From: Candidatus Brockarchaeota archaeon
GTDB lineage: Archaea > Thermoproteota > EX4484-205 > DTQO01
Length of the DNA: 14,524 nucleotides
Assembly (NCBI GenBank): GCA_017601265.1
Contig: JAFNJA010000022.1
Location: 1 to 14,524 of the forward strand
Reading direction: 5' to 3'
Below the pieces are notes generated by a model that was given only the letters and a program-made list of their open reading frames with translations, was not told the DNA's origin and did not search any database. A program made the translations under genes and the position numbers. Positions 6,678 to 12,993 of this stretch are shown one piece after another. The number at the start of each line of letters is the position of its first letter. Positions within the stretch are counted from its first letter, which is position 1.

Positions 6678-7964
6678 TCAGATCAGGTGGAACCTGGTCT
6701 GCCTCCCGTCAAGGAGTTTGCAACCTTCTTTCGTGTAGACGATGTCTTGCTCGAGCCCCAATCGGACCGTTTGGCCTCCCCACTCCGGAACGGGACCTTC
6801 GACCGAAAGCTCCATCGTGAACGCGTAGTTGTACTCCAGCCTCACGTCCCCCCTACCTTCGCAGCGCTCCTGCTCCCAAGGCAAGCCTATGAGGGGGCCG
6901 GGCTCGTGGAGGAAGTGGCCAAGGCCGTGCGAGTAAACCCTCGGGTTTGGCACGTTTTCATTCCTTGCCCTTTCGAGTACTTTATGCAAAATCTCGTTGC
7001 CCGTCGTGCCACGCTTGAACTCCGACATGAATATGTCCTGCAGCCTGTTTCCCTCGGCCATCAACCTCCTCAGCCCTTCGGGGGCGTCTTCTTCCCCGTC
7101 GCGCAGGACGTACGCCAGCTCTTGGTGGTCCGAGTTCAAGCGCAGGTACTTGATACCGACATCGCAGTGGATGACATCGCCGGGGCGGACAACATTGTCG
7201 CCCACGCCGTACTTCTCCTTCACGCGTTCGCTGCGCAGGATGTCGAAGAATGGCCTGAACGCCAGGGAGAGGCCAAGCTCCGCGCTTCGCTGCCAGTAAT
7301 GCCAAACCAGATCGTCAGCCGTGGTTATGCCGGGTACGACAACCTTCCTGCTGAAGCACTCAGCGATCAGCGCGTGTGCGACGTTCGCAACGTGCTCGTA
7401 TAATCCAACCTCCTCCTCGGTCAGCGTTGCGAGCCAGCGCGTGGCGAGGGCCTCCGCCGACTCGAGGCGCTCCACGTACTTTTTCGGAAGGCTGCTCACG
7501 AGCTGAACGTAGAGGTTGTGGGTAAGCCCTCCCGCTGCCCACTCGACGGAGCCGATGTTTATGCCTATCCTCCTCGGGTCCCTCGCCTCCACGATCTCTT
7601 TGAGCATGGCCCACTGCTCGGAGCAACGCCTTCCTTTCCAAGGCTTCGAGTAAAGGTTGCCCGTGTCGGTCATCGAGAGGTTGATGCGCTCGACGCCTTC
7701 CACGGATCCGCGGTCGAAGAAGATAAGCATCTGGAGGATGGGACACCAGGAGTCCATGGGTACCAAGGTCGTGAATACGGGATCGAGGTCGTCCTCCTGG
7801 CAGATGACGAGCCACATGTCGAAGCCCGTCTCCCTCATGGCCATAGGCAAGATTTCCTCGAGGCGCTTGGCGAGGATCCTGTTGGCAACCTCCGCCTGCT
7901 GTCGCATCGTCAGGACCCTTGGGAACCCGCCTTCAACCGAAAAAGAGTGAATTTCGCTTGGCAT
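6678..7964 (-). CDS. M24-family metallopeptidase (Xaa-Pro aminopeptidase/prolidase-like)
   Basis: A 428-residue two-domain protein. The N-terminal creatinase-like domain (about 20-175) is followed by a pita-bread catalytic domain (about 185-415). All five dinuclear-metal ligands can be placed: D268 in VIHCDVG, D279 in LNSDHQEL, H346 in YSHGLGHFLHEPGP, E385 in FTMELSVEG and E405 in RLGLEQDIVYT, with H353 as the second conserved histidine. This is the pattern of aminopeptidase P and prolidase, which cleave bonds involving proline, though non-peptidase relatives such as creatinase also exist. There is no signal peptide; it is probably cytoplasmic. ATG 7964 is preceded by GGAGAG eight bases upstream, the best ribosome site on the minus strand here, and by a TATA-like AAATAT near 8010. 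It is divergent from the MFS gene across a 388-base gap, and no functional link to neighbours is evident. Confidence 0.93.
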   Translation of the reverse strand: MPSEIHSFSVEGGFPRVLTMRQQAEVANRILAKRLEEILPMAMRETGFDMWLVICQEDDLDPVFTTLVPMDSWCPILQMLIFFDRGSVEGVERINLSMTDTGNLYSKPWKGRRCSEQWAMLKEIVEARDPRRIGINIGSVEWAAGGLTHNLYVQLVSSLPKKYVERLESAEALATRWLATLTEEEVGLYEHVANVAHALIAECFSRKVVVPGITTADDLVWHYWQRSAELGLSLAFRPFFDILRSERVKEKYGVGDNVVRPGDVIHCDVGIKYLRLNSDHQELAYVLRDGEEDAPEGLRRLMAEGNRLQDIFMSEFKRGTTGNEILHKVLERARNENVPNPRVYSHGLGHFLHEPGPLIGLPWEQERCEGRGDVRLEYNYAFTMELSVEGPVPEWGGQTVRLGLEQDIVYTKEGCKLLDGRQTRFHLI

Positions 7965-8008
7965 GGCGAGTCTCTCCGAAGCTCATGGCATGAATCGTAG
8001 GAAGCTCG

Positions 8009-8017
8009 ATATTTGAA
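8009..8017 (-). promoter_or_regulatory. Possible TATA box of the M24 peptidase gene
   Basis: TCAAATATC on the minus strand; predicted transcript start ~7987, giving a ~22-base leader that would include the GGAGAG ribosome site before ATG 7964. Confidence 0.35.
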
Positions 8018-8100
8018 TTAAGGGCCGACGTAGAACTCCGCATCAGCCACGACCTTGCCTCCTCTACTACGAGGGAAGCGCAACCCCAAGCGAGCAGGTT

Positions 8101-8293
8101 TTAAGGTGAATCGCGCAGCTCTCGATGCCATCCAAGGCCCTCCGCGCCAATACGATCCACTATGTTGAGGCCATCGGACAGCTTGCCGAAAGGCCTATCG
8201 GGATTCGACAGGTGCATTTCCGCCGCCTCCTTAGCACTGTCCAGGAAGCTTAACGCACGATCGTTCCCTTCGCCCGTCGACGATGGCTTCCAT
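8101..8293 (-). pseudogene. Possible frameshifted small gene (unknown family)
   Basis: In the divergent gap, ATG 8293 opens a frame reading MEAIVDGRRE that meets a stop at codon 21. A second minus-strand frame, open from 8310 to a TAA at 8101-8103 but lacking any ATG, GTG or TTG before 8217, reads GNDRALSFLDSAKEAAEMHL and then SNPDRPFGKLSDGLNIVDRI and so on. Removing one base in GGGCGAAGGGAACG (about 8275-8262) joins the two into a smooth ~63-residue protein with an amphipathic helix. A TATA-like GATTTAAC (8309-8316) lies ~20 bases before the ATG. The family is not recognised; a helical nucleotidyltransferase-partner or PaREP-like protein is only a guess. It may be a decayed gene, a sequencing error or chance. 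A further 37-codon minus-strand frame (ATG 8131 to TAA 8018) overlaps its end and is even less certain. Confidence 0.35.
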
Positions 8294-8308
8294 GCTATCC
8301 GTAGCGAA

Positions 8309-8316
8309 AGTTAAAT
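8309..8316. promoter_or_regulatory. AT-rich box possibly serving both directions
   Basis: AGTTAAAT on the plus strand (ATTTAACT on the minus), centred ~8313. On the plus strand it predicts a transcript start near 8339, 14 bases before the MFS start; on the minus strand near 8287, at the ATG of the possible broken gene. Confidence 0.35.
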
Positions 8317-8352
8317 CCCACAAAAAAAGATCCGGCCTTCAGCCGTGGCCTC

Positions 8353-9591
8353 ATGGACTTACTCAGGAGGATTCGGGAAGGCTCTTCCAAGTACTTGGCC
8401 CTGGAAAGGCAGCTTAGGGCCCTACTTTTGACCACGTTGGCGACGAATTTCGCCGGAAGCCTCTACGGTTCGTTGCTCGGGCTTTACGCGACGAAAAACC
8501 TGGGCGTTTCAATACTCGCGTTCGGCCTGATGAGCACGTTCAGGGACCTGACCTCGAGCTTGGCCAGCTTGCCGTCCGGAATCTTGTCCGACGACTTTGG
8601 CAGGAAGAAAATGGCGATGTTGGCCATCGGCTTCTCGGCCTCGAATTTGGTTCTGCTTTTGTCGTCCAAAGATCACCTTCTGGTCTTCCTGGCTTTCATC
8701 TTCCAGGGTTTGGGTTCGGCCTTCATGGGCCCTTCCAGCAGCGCTTACGTCATAGACGTGATCCCGAAGGAGCGGAGGGGGAAAGCTTACGCGACCCTCG
8801 CTTTCCTGCAGAGCATCAGCAGCATCGTCGCGACGTCCGTGGCAGGAACGATAGCGATCCTCTTCGGCTTCAGCTGGCTTTTCGGCCTGGCATTGGCCTT
8901 CGAATCGATCGCTTTTTGCGTGGCAGCGCTTTACTTGGAGGAATCCTTGCGTAACGCTGGGTCCAAGGCCAAGGTCGAGGAAGGCCGGCCAAGGGAATCG
9001 CCCTACGGGAAGTTGAAGGGTGGTTTTGCCGTGCTGAAGAGCCCTTTCCTCTTGGCGGTTTTGTTCGGCATAGTTTTCCACATGCTGGGTTTGGGCATCC
9101 AGGGACCATACATGGTCATATACGCGAGCGATGTCTTGGCGTTCTCCCTTCCCAGCATAAGCTTGGTGCTCAGCGCGGAGCAGCTGGGCATCTTCATCGG
9201 GCACTTGCCAAGCGGGAGAATCGTCGACAAGTACGGCGGCGAGATCGCCTTCGCCTTCCACATCATCGCGACCTCGCCCTCGATGATACTTTTTACGGCG
9301 TCGGGAAATCCCGCGATGGCAAGCGTGATCCTCTTCTTCTGGGGCTTGACCTTCGGGTTGGACAACGTAAGCAGGCAGAGCCTCATCGCCAAGTACAGGT
9401 CGAGCGCGGGCGTCGCGACCGCGTACGGCGTCATCAGCCTGATCTCGGGCATCGTGGCGCTGATCTCGCCCGTGGTCGGAGGTTGGATCTGGACCGAGTT
9501 CGCGCCCCAGGCGGTGTTCTACGTTTCTGCCGCCGTAAACGTCGTCGGTTCGTTGCCACTTTTCATCCTTTGGCTGCACAACAGGAAATGA
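8353..9591 (+). CDS. MFS transporter (DHA-type exporter-like)
   Basis: A 412-residue major facilitator with 12 predicted membrane helices in two six-helix halves, joined by a charged cytoplasmic loop (about 200-222). Motif A lies in the loop between helices 2 and 3: GILSDDFGRKK at 76-86, with the conserved Gly, Asp, Gly, Arg and Lys. Its weaker copy in the second half is GRIVDKYGG at 288-296. VIPKERRGKAYA (136-147), between helices 4 and 5, is typical of drug:H+ antiporter-like members. The likely role is proton-coupled export of a small molecule, but the substrate is unknown and sugar or metabolite transport cannot be excluded. It is alone on its strand, divergent from the M24 peptidase. ATG 8353 fits a short leader from the AT-rich box at 8309-8316. 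No terminator-like T run follows it. Confidence 0.93.
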   Translation: MDLLRRIREGSSKYLALERQLRALLLTTLATNFAGSLYGSLLGLYATKNLGVSILAFGLMSTFRDLTSSLASLPSGILSDDFGRKKMAMLAIGFSASNLVLLLSSKDHLLVFLAFIFQGLGSAFMGPSSSAYVIDVIPKERRGKAYATLAFLQSISSIVATSVAGTIAILFGFSWLFGLALAFESIAFCVAALYLEESLRNAGSKAKVEEGRPRESPYGKLKGGFAVLKSPFLLAVLFGIVFHMLGLGIQGPYMVIYASDVLAFSLPSISLVLSAEQLGIFIGHLPSGRIVDKYGGEIAFAFHIIATSPSMILFTASGNPAMASVILFFWGLTFGLDNVSRQSLIAKYRSSAGVATAYGVISLISGIVALISPVVGGWIWTEFAPQAVFYVSAAVNVVGSLPLFILWLHNRK

Positions 9592-9951
9592 CCGACGAGG
9601 AGAATGGAGCGGAGGCGACGTCGCGAAAGCCCGTCCGCTTGCGGCACCGATTCTCCACCCACGCCCTCCTTGCCATGCCGAGCCGCGCCCGCCACCGGAG
9701 GGGCGCTCAGCGGCGCTTTCTCGCTCGCGCGCATTCCGCCACGGCCTTTGGCGCGCAAAGGAGGGAAGGCAGAGCGCCGTTGGGTAGGTGGCGAGGTCTC
9801 AGGTGGCCGAGTTCCTGGCGGCGTAAGCCGCGAATGGTTGCTTGCTCCGATCCATCGGGCCAGCGACGGCGCCCTTGGGCATCGAGCCTGGCCAACCGCC
9901 CGCTTGGAAAAAGCTTATATCAAAACGTCCCCGACCATACACGAGGGAAGC
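9592..9951. other. 360-base GC-rich non-coding gap with strong hairpins
   Basis: Between the MFS and YegP genes. Although one plus-strand frame is open from 9604 into yegP, its translation is a low-complexity Arg/Pro/Gly-rich string with no family resemblance. Two clear hairpins are present: 9745-9761 (six pairs CCTTTG/CAAAGG, loop GCGCG) and 9818-9831 (five pairs GCGGC/GCCGC closed by a GTAA loop of the GNRA type). GGCGCT (9702-9707) can also pair with AGCGCC (9773-9778). I looked for RNase P RNA, SRP RNA and tRNA core motifs on both strands and did not find them. A structured RNA of unknown type is possible. Confidence 0.4.
9913..9920 (+). promoter_or_regulatory. TATA box of the YegP-like gene
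   Basis: GCTTATAT, preceded by a purine-rich GGAAAAA stretch that suits a BRE. Predicted transcript start ~9943, nine bases before ATG 9952. On the minus strand the same bases read ATATAAGC and could drive transcription into the GC-rich gap. Confidence 0.55.
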
Positions 9952-10140
9952 ATGCCAAAGGCGAAGTTCGAAATATACAAGGACAAAGCCGGAAAGTTCA
10001 GGTTCAGGTTCGTGGCGGTGAACGGCGAAACTTTAGCATCAAGCGAAGGATACGAAGCGAAGGATTCCTGCAAGAACGGAATTCGGTCGATCAAGAGGAC
10101 CGCGGCAAAGGCGGACGTAGTCGATCTTTCGAAAGAATAA
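9952..10140 (+). CDS. YegP/DUF1508-family protein, single repeat (62 aa)
   Basis: A 62-residue protein made of one DUF1508 (YegP) unit: KFEIYKDKAGKFRFRFVAVN, then GETLASSEGYEAKDSCKNGI and RSIKRTAAKADVVDL. The alternating Phe/Arg/Tyr strands and the SSEGYxxKxxCxNGI signature are diagnostic. Bacterial YegP usually carries two copies, but single-copy forms are also known. The biochemical function of the family is not established. The protein is small, cytoplasmic and highly basic. Start choice: the conserved domain begins right after ATG 9952, which lies nine bases after the transcript start predicted from the TATA box. The open frame upstream to 9604 is rejected. A T-rich stretch follows ~30 bases after the stop, so it is probably a one-gene transcript. 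Confidence 0.93.
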   Translation: MPKAKFEIYKDKAGKFRFRFVAVNGETLASSEGYEAKDSCKNGIRSIKRTAAKADVVDLSKE

Positions 10141-10168
10141 AACAAACGCCAAGCAAGCGGCCCCCCCG

Positions 10169-10184
10169 GATTTTTTCCATTTTC
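10169..10184 (+). terminator. T-rich terminator candidate after the YegP-like gene
   Basis: A C-rich run is followed by TTTTTT (10171-10176) and then CCATTTTCC, starting ~30 bases past the stop. Archaeal polymerase can terminate on such oligo-T runs without a hairpin, and none is clear here. Confidence 0.45.
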
Positions 10185-10420
10185 CAAGCACCTAGCCGCG
10201 CTTGAGGCGCGCGCAACCGCCTTTAATGGAGTCCGAGGTCATCGCGATATTGGCATTCCCAGGCCAGCCCATCCAGCGGCGATAATCGCAGACATCGACG
10301 GCTCCGTCCAAAACTCCAGCCCACCGTGCGGGGCGTACCCGCGAACGCTTCAAACCTGCCGATTCAAGGTGAGACGATTCGCAAGAGCGCGAAGCGGCAG
10401 CTCGATCCCCAAACCGGAGG

Positions 10421-11173
10421 CTAGAAAATCCCGATTTCGGAAGGAGGCAGCTCCCCGAACAGTATCTTTCCAGAGTGGCCGTCCACTATTACCTCGTAAG
10501 GCGCTTTCCGGTACTCGTACCTCACGAACCAAAGAGGCACGTGTACGTAGATCGGTTCCCCGAACTCGTACTCCGTCTTCAGCTCGATGAACCTGTCCAC
10601 GCTCTCCTTCGCCCTTTCGACGTGGAAGAGCTCTATCTCCCGCTTCGCCTTCTCCTTCGCCCCCTCCGCGTCGAGCTCGGCGTTAAGAGCCTCGACGCCA
10701 GCGGGCAGGTTGCCGAGGTTGAAGGGGACCCTCTCGCTTACCGGCAGGTCGAAGATCCTGGCCGGAACCTTCACGCCCGACCGGGCGAGCACGAACCAGT
10801 CGTAAGCACCCTCCACCTTCCCTGATTTTTCCACGCTTGGCCCGAGCCTCACCAGCAAGCCCCTGTAATTCGTGGTCGCCTTCACCGGGACGAGCCAGAA
10901 GGGGACGAGCAGGTGCCTCCGCTCCTTCACTTCCGCCTTCTTGGCAAGGTCGCGGGGCTTTGCGTAGCCGGTTTCCATCCACTTCTTAACTATGCCGTCA
11001 ACCTCTTCGGCACTTAAGCGAGGAGGAAGGACGCTGTGGGCGAGCTTGAACTGGACGCTCAGATCGATGTACCCCGTGTAGCCGCAGTACCTGCAAGTGA
11101 ACAGCGCTTCGCCCGGAGCGTAGTGCAAGGGGGCGGAGCAGTGGGGGCACCTCATTTCCCTGACAACGCTCAT
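10421..11173 (-). CDS. Zinc-ribbon domain protein of unknown function (250 aa)
   Basis: A 250-residue protein starting with a zinc ribbon: C9-C12 (RCPHCSAPL) and C27-C30 (TCRYCGYTG). A large alpha/beta region follows without membrane segments. It contains a tryptophan-rich LVPFWLVPVKATTNYRG strand (about 100-116) and a related-looking YVHVPLWFVRYEYRKAPYEV near 217-236, followed by VDGHSGKILFGELP. The PFWLVPVKA and PLWFVRYEY pieces look like two copies of one beta element, and the VDGHSGKI tail resembles the propeptide-like strands of cell-surface PepSY domains, though this is weak. Similar zinc-ribbon proteins occur in archaea without known function. Start: ATG 11173 lies nine bases after the transcript start predicted from the TATA box at 11204-11213; ATG 11155 is an alternative. 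It is divergent from the HtpX-like protease across 120 bases, so shared regulation is possible. Confidence 0.85.
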   Translation of the reverse strand: MSVVREMRCPHCSAPLHYAPGEALFTCRYCGYTGYIDLSVQFKLAHSVLPPRLSAEEVDGIVKKWMETGYAKPRDLAKKAEVKERRHLLVPFWLVPVKATTNYRGLLVRLGPSVEKSGKVEGAYDWFVLARSGVKVPARIFDLPVSERVPFNLGNLPAGVEALNAELDAEGAKEKAKREIELFHVERAKESVDRFIELKTEYEFGEPIYVHVPLWFVRYEYRKAPYEVIVDGHSGKILFGELPPSEIGIF

Positions 11174-11203
11174 GGTTCGGATCGATCGGAAAGGGCCGGC
11201 GCT

Positions 11204-11213
11204 GAAAAGCTTT
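11204..11213. promoter_or_regulatory. TATA-like palindrome between the zinc-ribbon and protease genes
   Basis: GAAAAGCTTT, with a palindromic AAAGCTTT-type core. On the minus strand it predicts a start ~11182, nine bases before ATG 11173. On the plus strand it would predict ~11234, just before an upstream in-frame ATG (11246) of the protease, so it could serve both genes. Confidence 0.4.
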
Positions 11214-11254
11214 GCCCGGCAAGGAACCGAGATCGTTGGTTCGACATGGGGCGG

Positions 11255-11263
11255 AAACTTTTT
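11255..11263 (+). promoter_or_regulatory. Possible TATA box of the HtpX-like gene
   Basis: AAACTTTTT, centred ~11259. Predicted transcript start ~11285, nine bases before ATG 11294, which supports that start over the in-frame ATG at 11246. Confidence 0.35.
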
Positions 11264-11293
11264 CTTTCCCGTTCCAGGGCGGGACGGAAGAGG

Positions 11294-12325
11294 ATGCCAT
11301 CGATCTACAAGCTGAAAACGGCGATGTTGTGTAGCGTGGCCTTGACTTTGGCCTTTTTCGCCGCCTTCGCGTTCGGGCTTGGCCTCATAGCCAGCTACTA
11401 CGTCCAAGAGTTCGGGCTCATCGAACTCCTGGCCATCTCCCTGGCTTTCTCCTCGGCCTTCGTGCTCCTCGAGTACGTGATCGGACCCTCCGTCGTTAGG
11501 GCCTCGCTCGGGGGAAAGCTCAGGTACCTGGGCAAAGGCGAGAACCCTTGGCTGGAGGAGACCGTGGCCGACCTCTGCGCGCGCTCTGGGCTCAAGAAGC
11601 CCAGGCTGGCCGTGGTCGAGGACAGGTCGCCCAACGCATTCGTTTTCGGAAGGACGCAAAGCGACTCCACCCTAGCGGTCCACGAGGGCCTGTTGGCCAA
11701 TTTCAGGGAGGACGAGGTCAGGGCCGTCATAGGCCACGAGCTTGGGCACTTGGCGCACAAGGACTGCGCCGTCGTGACCATGCTTGCCGCCATACCGACG
11801 CTCGCCTACGTCGTGGCTAGGGTAAGCTTCGAATCCCTTAGGGTGAAGGGAAAGAAGGGGTCGTGGGTCGCGCTACCGATCGCGGCTGGGGCGCTCTCCA
11901 TAGCGATCTACGCGATCACGCAACTCCTCGTCCTAGGGCTGAGCAGGCTCAGGGAACACTACGCCGACGCCTTCTCCGCCTACCTCACAGGCACCCCGAG
12001 GAGCCTCATAAGCGCGCTGGCGAAACTGAGCTACGGCATATCGGTCGCTCCGAGGCAGGATTCGCCCGTAAGCACCTTCTACATACTCAACCCCGCTGCC
12101 GCAAGGGACGAGGTTCGAGAGATCGTGGAGAACAAGGAGAAATACGATCTCGATAGGGACGGCCTCCTCGACGAGCGGGAGCTCGAGCTTGCGATGGAAC
12201 AAGAGGGCAAGTCTTTCTTCAACAGGGCGACGGAGCTCTACTCGACCCACCCGCCGACCTTCAAGCGCATACTGATGCTGAAGCAGATCGAGGAAGAGAT
12301 CCTTTCTTCCCCGCCTCCTGGATGA
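11294..12325 (+). CDS. htpX: HtpX-like M48 membrane zinc protease with an EF-hand loop
   Basis: A 343-residue integral-membrane metalloprotease of family M48 (HtpX type), which degrades damaged membrane proteins. Helices at about 10-33 and 41-62 come first; then a cytoplasmic region ending in the zinc site HELGH (148-152); then helices at about 157-176 and 188-215; then the third zinc ligand E221 in LREHYADAFSAYLTG. NAFVFG and STHPPTFKRI, typical of the family, are present. Unusual: between the catalytic core and the C-terminal THPP motif is an insertion (about 270-305) with a perfect EF-hand calcium loop, DLDRDGLLDERE at 285-296. Start: ATG 11294 is where the family N-terminus begins; ATG 11246 would add a basic 16-residue tail. 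It is a single gene, divergent from the zinc-ribbon protein. Confidence 0.94.
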   Translation: MPSIYKLKTAMLCSVALTLAFFAAFAFGLGLIASYYVQEFGLIELLAISLAFSSAFVLLEYVIGPSVVRASLGGKLRYLGKGENPWLEETVADLCARSGLKKPRLAVVEDRSPNAFVFGRTQSDSTLAVHEGLLANFREDEVRAVIGHELGHLAHKDCAVVTMLAAIPTLAYVVARVSFESLRVKGKKGSWVALPIAAGALSIAIYAITQLLVLGLSRLREHYADAFSAYLTGTPRSLISALAKLSYGISVAPRQDSPVSTFYILNPAAARDEVREIVENKEKYDLDRDGLLDERELELAMEQEGKSFFNRATELYSTHPPTFKRILMLKQIEEEILSSPPPG

Positions 12326-12430
12326 ACGGCCATCGAACGGGAGGACCTGCCTTGCGAACAGCATCGATTCGTCCAACTCTAAAGCAGGCGGTCCAACGCC
12401 CACTCGCAAAAAATGCTTCGACAATAAATC

Positions 12431-12439
12431 CTTTAAATC
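12431..12439 (+). promoter_or_regulatory. TATA box of the ferredoxin-oxidoreductase operon
   Basis: CTTTAAATC, centred ~12435 in an AT-rich patch; predicted transcript start ~12461, ten bases before ATG 12471. Confidence 0.5.
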
Positions 12440-12470
12440 CTTGGCGAGAATCGGAGGATTTGGATGGCGG

Positions 12471-12992
12471 ATGTCCCAAGCAATTTGGATAGCCAGGGAT
12501 TACGCTAAATGCAGCGGGTGCAGGAGGTGCGAGATCGCCTGTTCCGTAAAGCACGAAGGTAGGATATGGCCCGAGGCGTCGAGGATAAGGGTCTTCATGC
12601 TGGCCCCCGGGGCCGAGATCCCGCACTTTTGCGCCCAGTGCCACGACCACCCTTGCCTCGAATCCTGCCCCGTCCAAGCGATATCAGTGAGCAAGGATAC
12701 TGGAGCCCTCCTAGTCGACAAGGAGAAGTGCACCGACTGCGGCAGCTGCATAGAAGCTTGCCCGGGAAGGGTACCGCACCTACACCCGGCCGAAAACTAC
12801 GCGCTGATATGCGACCTTTGCAGGGGCGATCCGCAGTGCGTCAAGGTGTGCGGCGAAGGCGGGTGGGACGCCCTCTGGGTCGCGCCGGCTCCCGAGAGCT
12901 ACTCCTACAGGCTCTACGCGAAGAAACCGGACGAGTTGACGAAGGAGCTCCTGATCAACCTGCTTGGGGAAAAGGGCTTGGAGGTGGCCTGA
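12471..12992 (+). CDS. Polyferredoxin, four [4Fe-4S] clusters; partner of the AOR-family enzyme
   Basis: A 173-residue iron-sulfur protein of the DMSO reductase subunit B / HycB type. It has exactly 16 cysteines in four groups: C14-C17-C20-C24, C54-C57-C62-C66, C87-C90-C93-C97 and C114-C117-C123-C127. By family rules these bind four [4Fe-4S] clusters by exchange between groups 1 and 4 and between 2 and 3. It should carry electrons between the oxidoreductase and a soluble ferredoxin or other partner. There is no Tat or Sec signal, so it is cytoplasmic. The gene next door starts one base after its stop, matching the arrangement of the Pyrococcus WOR5 pair and the E. coli YdhY/YdhV pair. An in-frame ATG at 12441 lies upstream of the predicted transcript start (~12461), so ATG 12471 is chosen. 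Confidence 0.93.
   Translation: MSQAIWIARDYAKCSGCRRCEIACSVKHEGRIWPEASRIRVFMLAPGAEIPHFCAQCHDHPCLESCPVQAISVSKDTGALLVDKEKCTDCGSCIEACPGRVPHLHPAENYALICDLCRGDPQCVKVCGEGGWDALWVAPAPESYSYRLYAKKPDELTKELLINLLGEKGLEVA
12979..12986 (+). promoter_or_regulatory. Shine-Dalgarno site inside the ferredoxin gene
   Basis: GGAGGTGG (about 12980-12987) ends seven bases before the TTG at 12994. It is the strongest ribosome-binding site in the window and supports the TTG start of the second operon gene. Confidence 0.6.
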
Positions 12993-12993
12993 G

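Noticed and set aside
8509..9579. Minus-strand 356-codon frame opposite the MFS gene
   Set aside because: It is a mirror of the transporter's codon pattern: low-complexity Gln/Arg/Asp-rich with no domain.
9604..9951. N-terminal extension of the YegP-like protein by ~116 residues
   Set aside because: The extension is Arg/Pro/Gly-rich and unlike the family, and it crosses the TATA box that defines the short transcript.
6589..10277. A 13-base sequence (GCTGGATGGGCTG) at 6589-6601 with an inverted copy at 10265-10277
   Set aside because: A few shared 13-mers are expected by chance in 14.5 kb read on both strands, and the flanks do not match.
10185..10420. A plus-strand frame with an IIADIDGS segment resembling a HAD phosphatase motif
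   Set aside because: No start codon, no other HAD motif, and the rest of the translation looks non-coding.
11174..11659. N-terminal extension of the zinc-ribbon protein to 412 residues
   Set aside because: It would run antisense through the start of the HtpX-like gene and past the TATA box; the zinc ribbon begins at ATG 11173.
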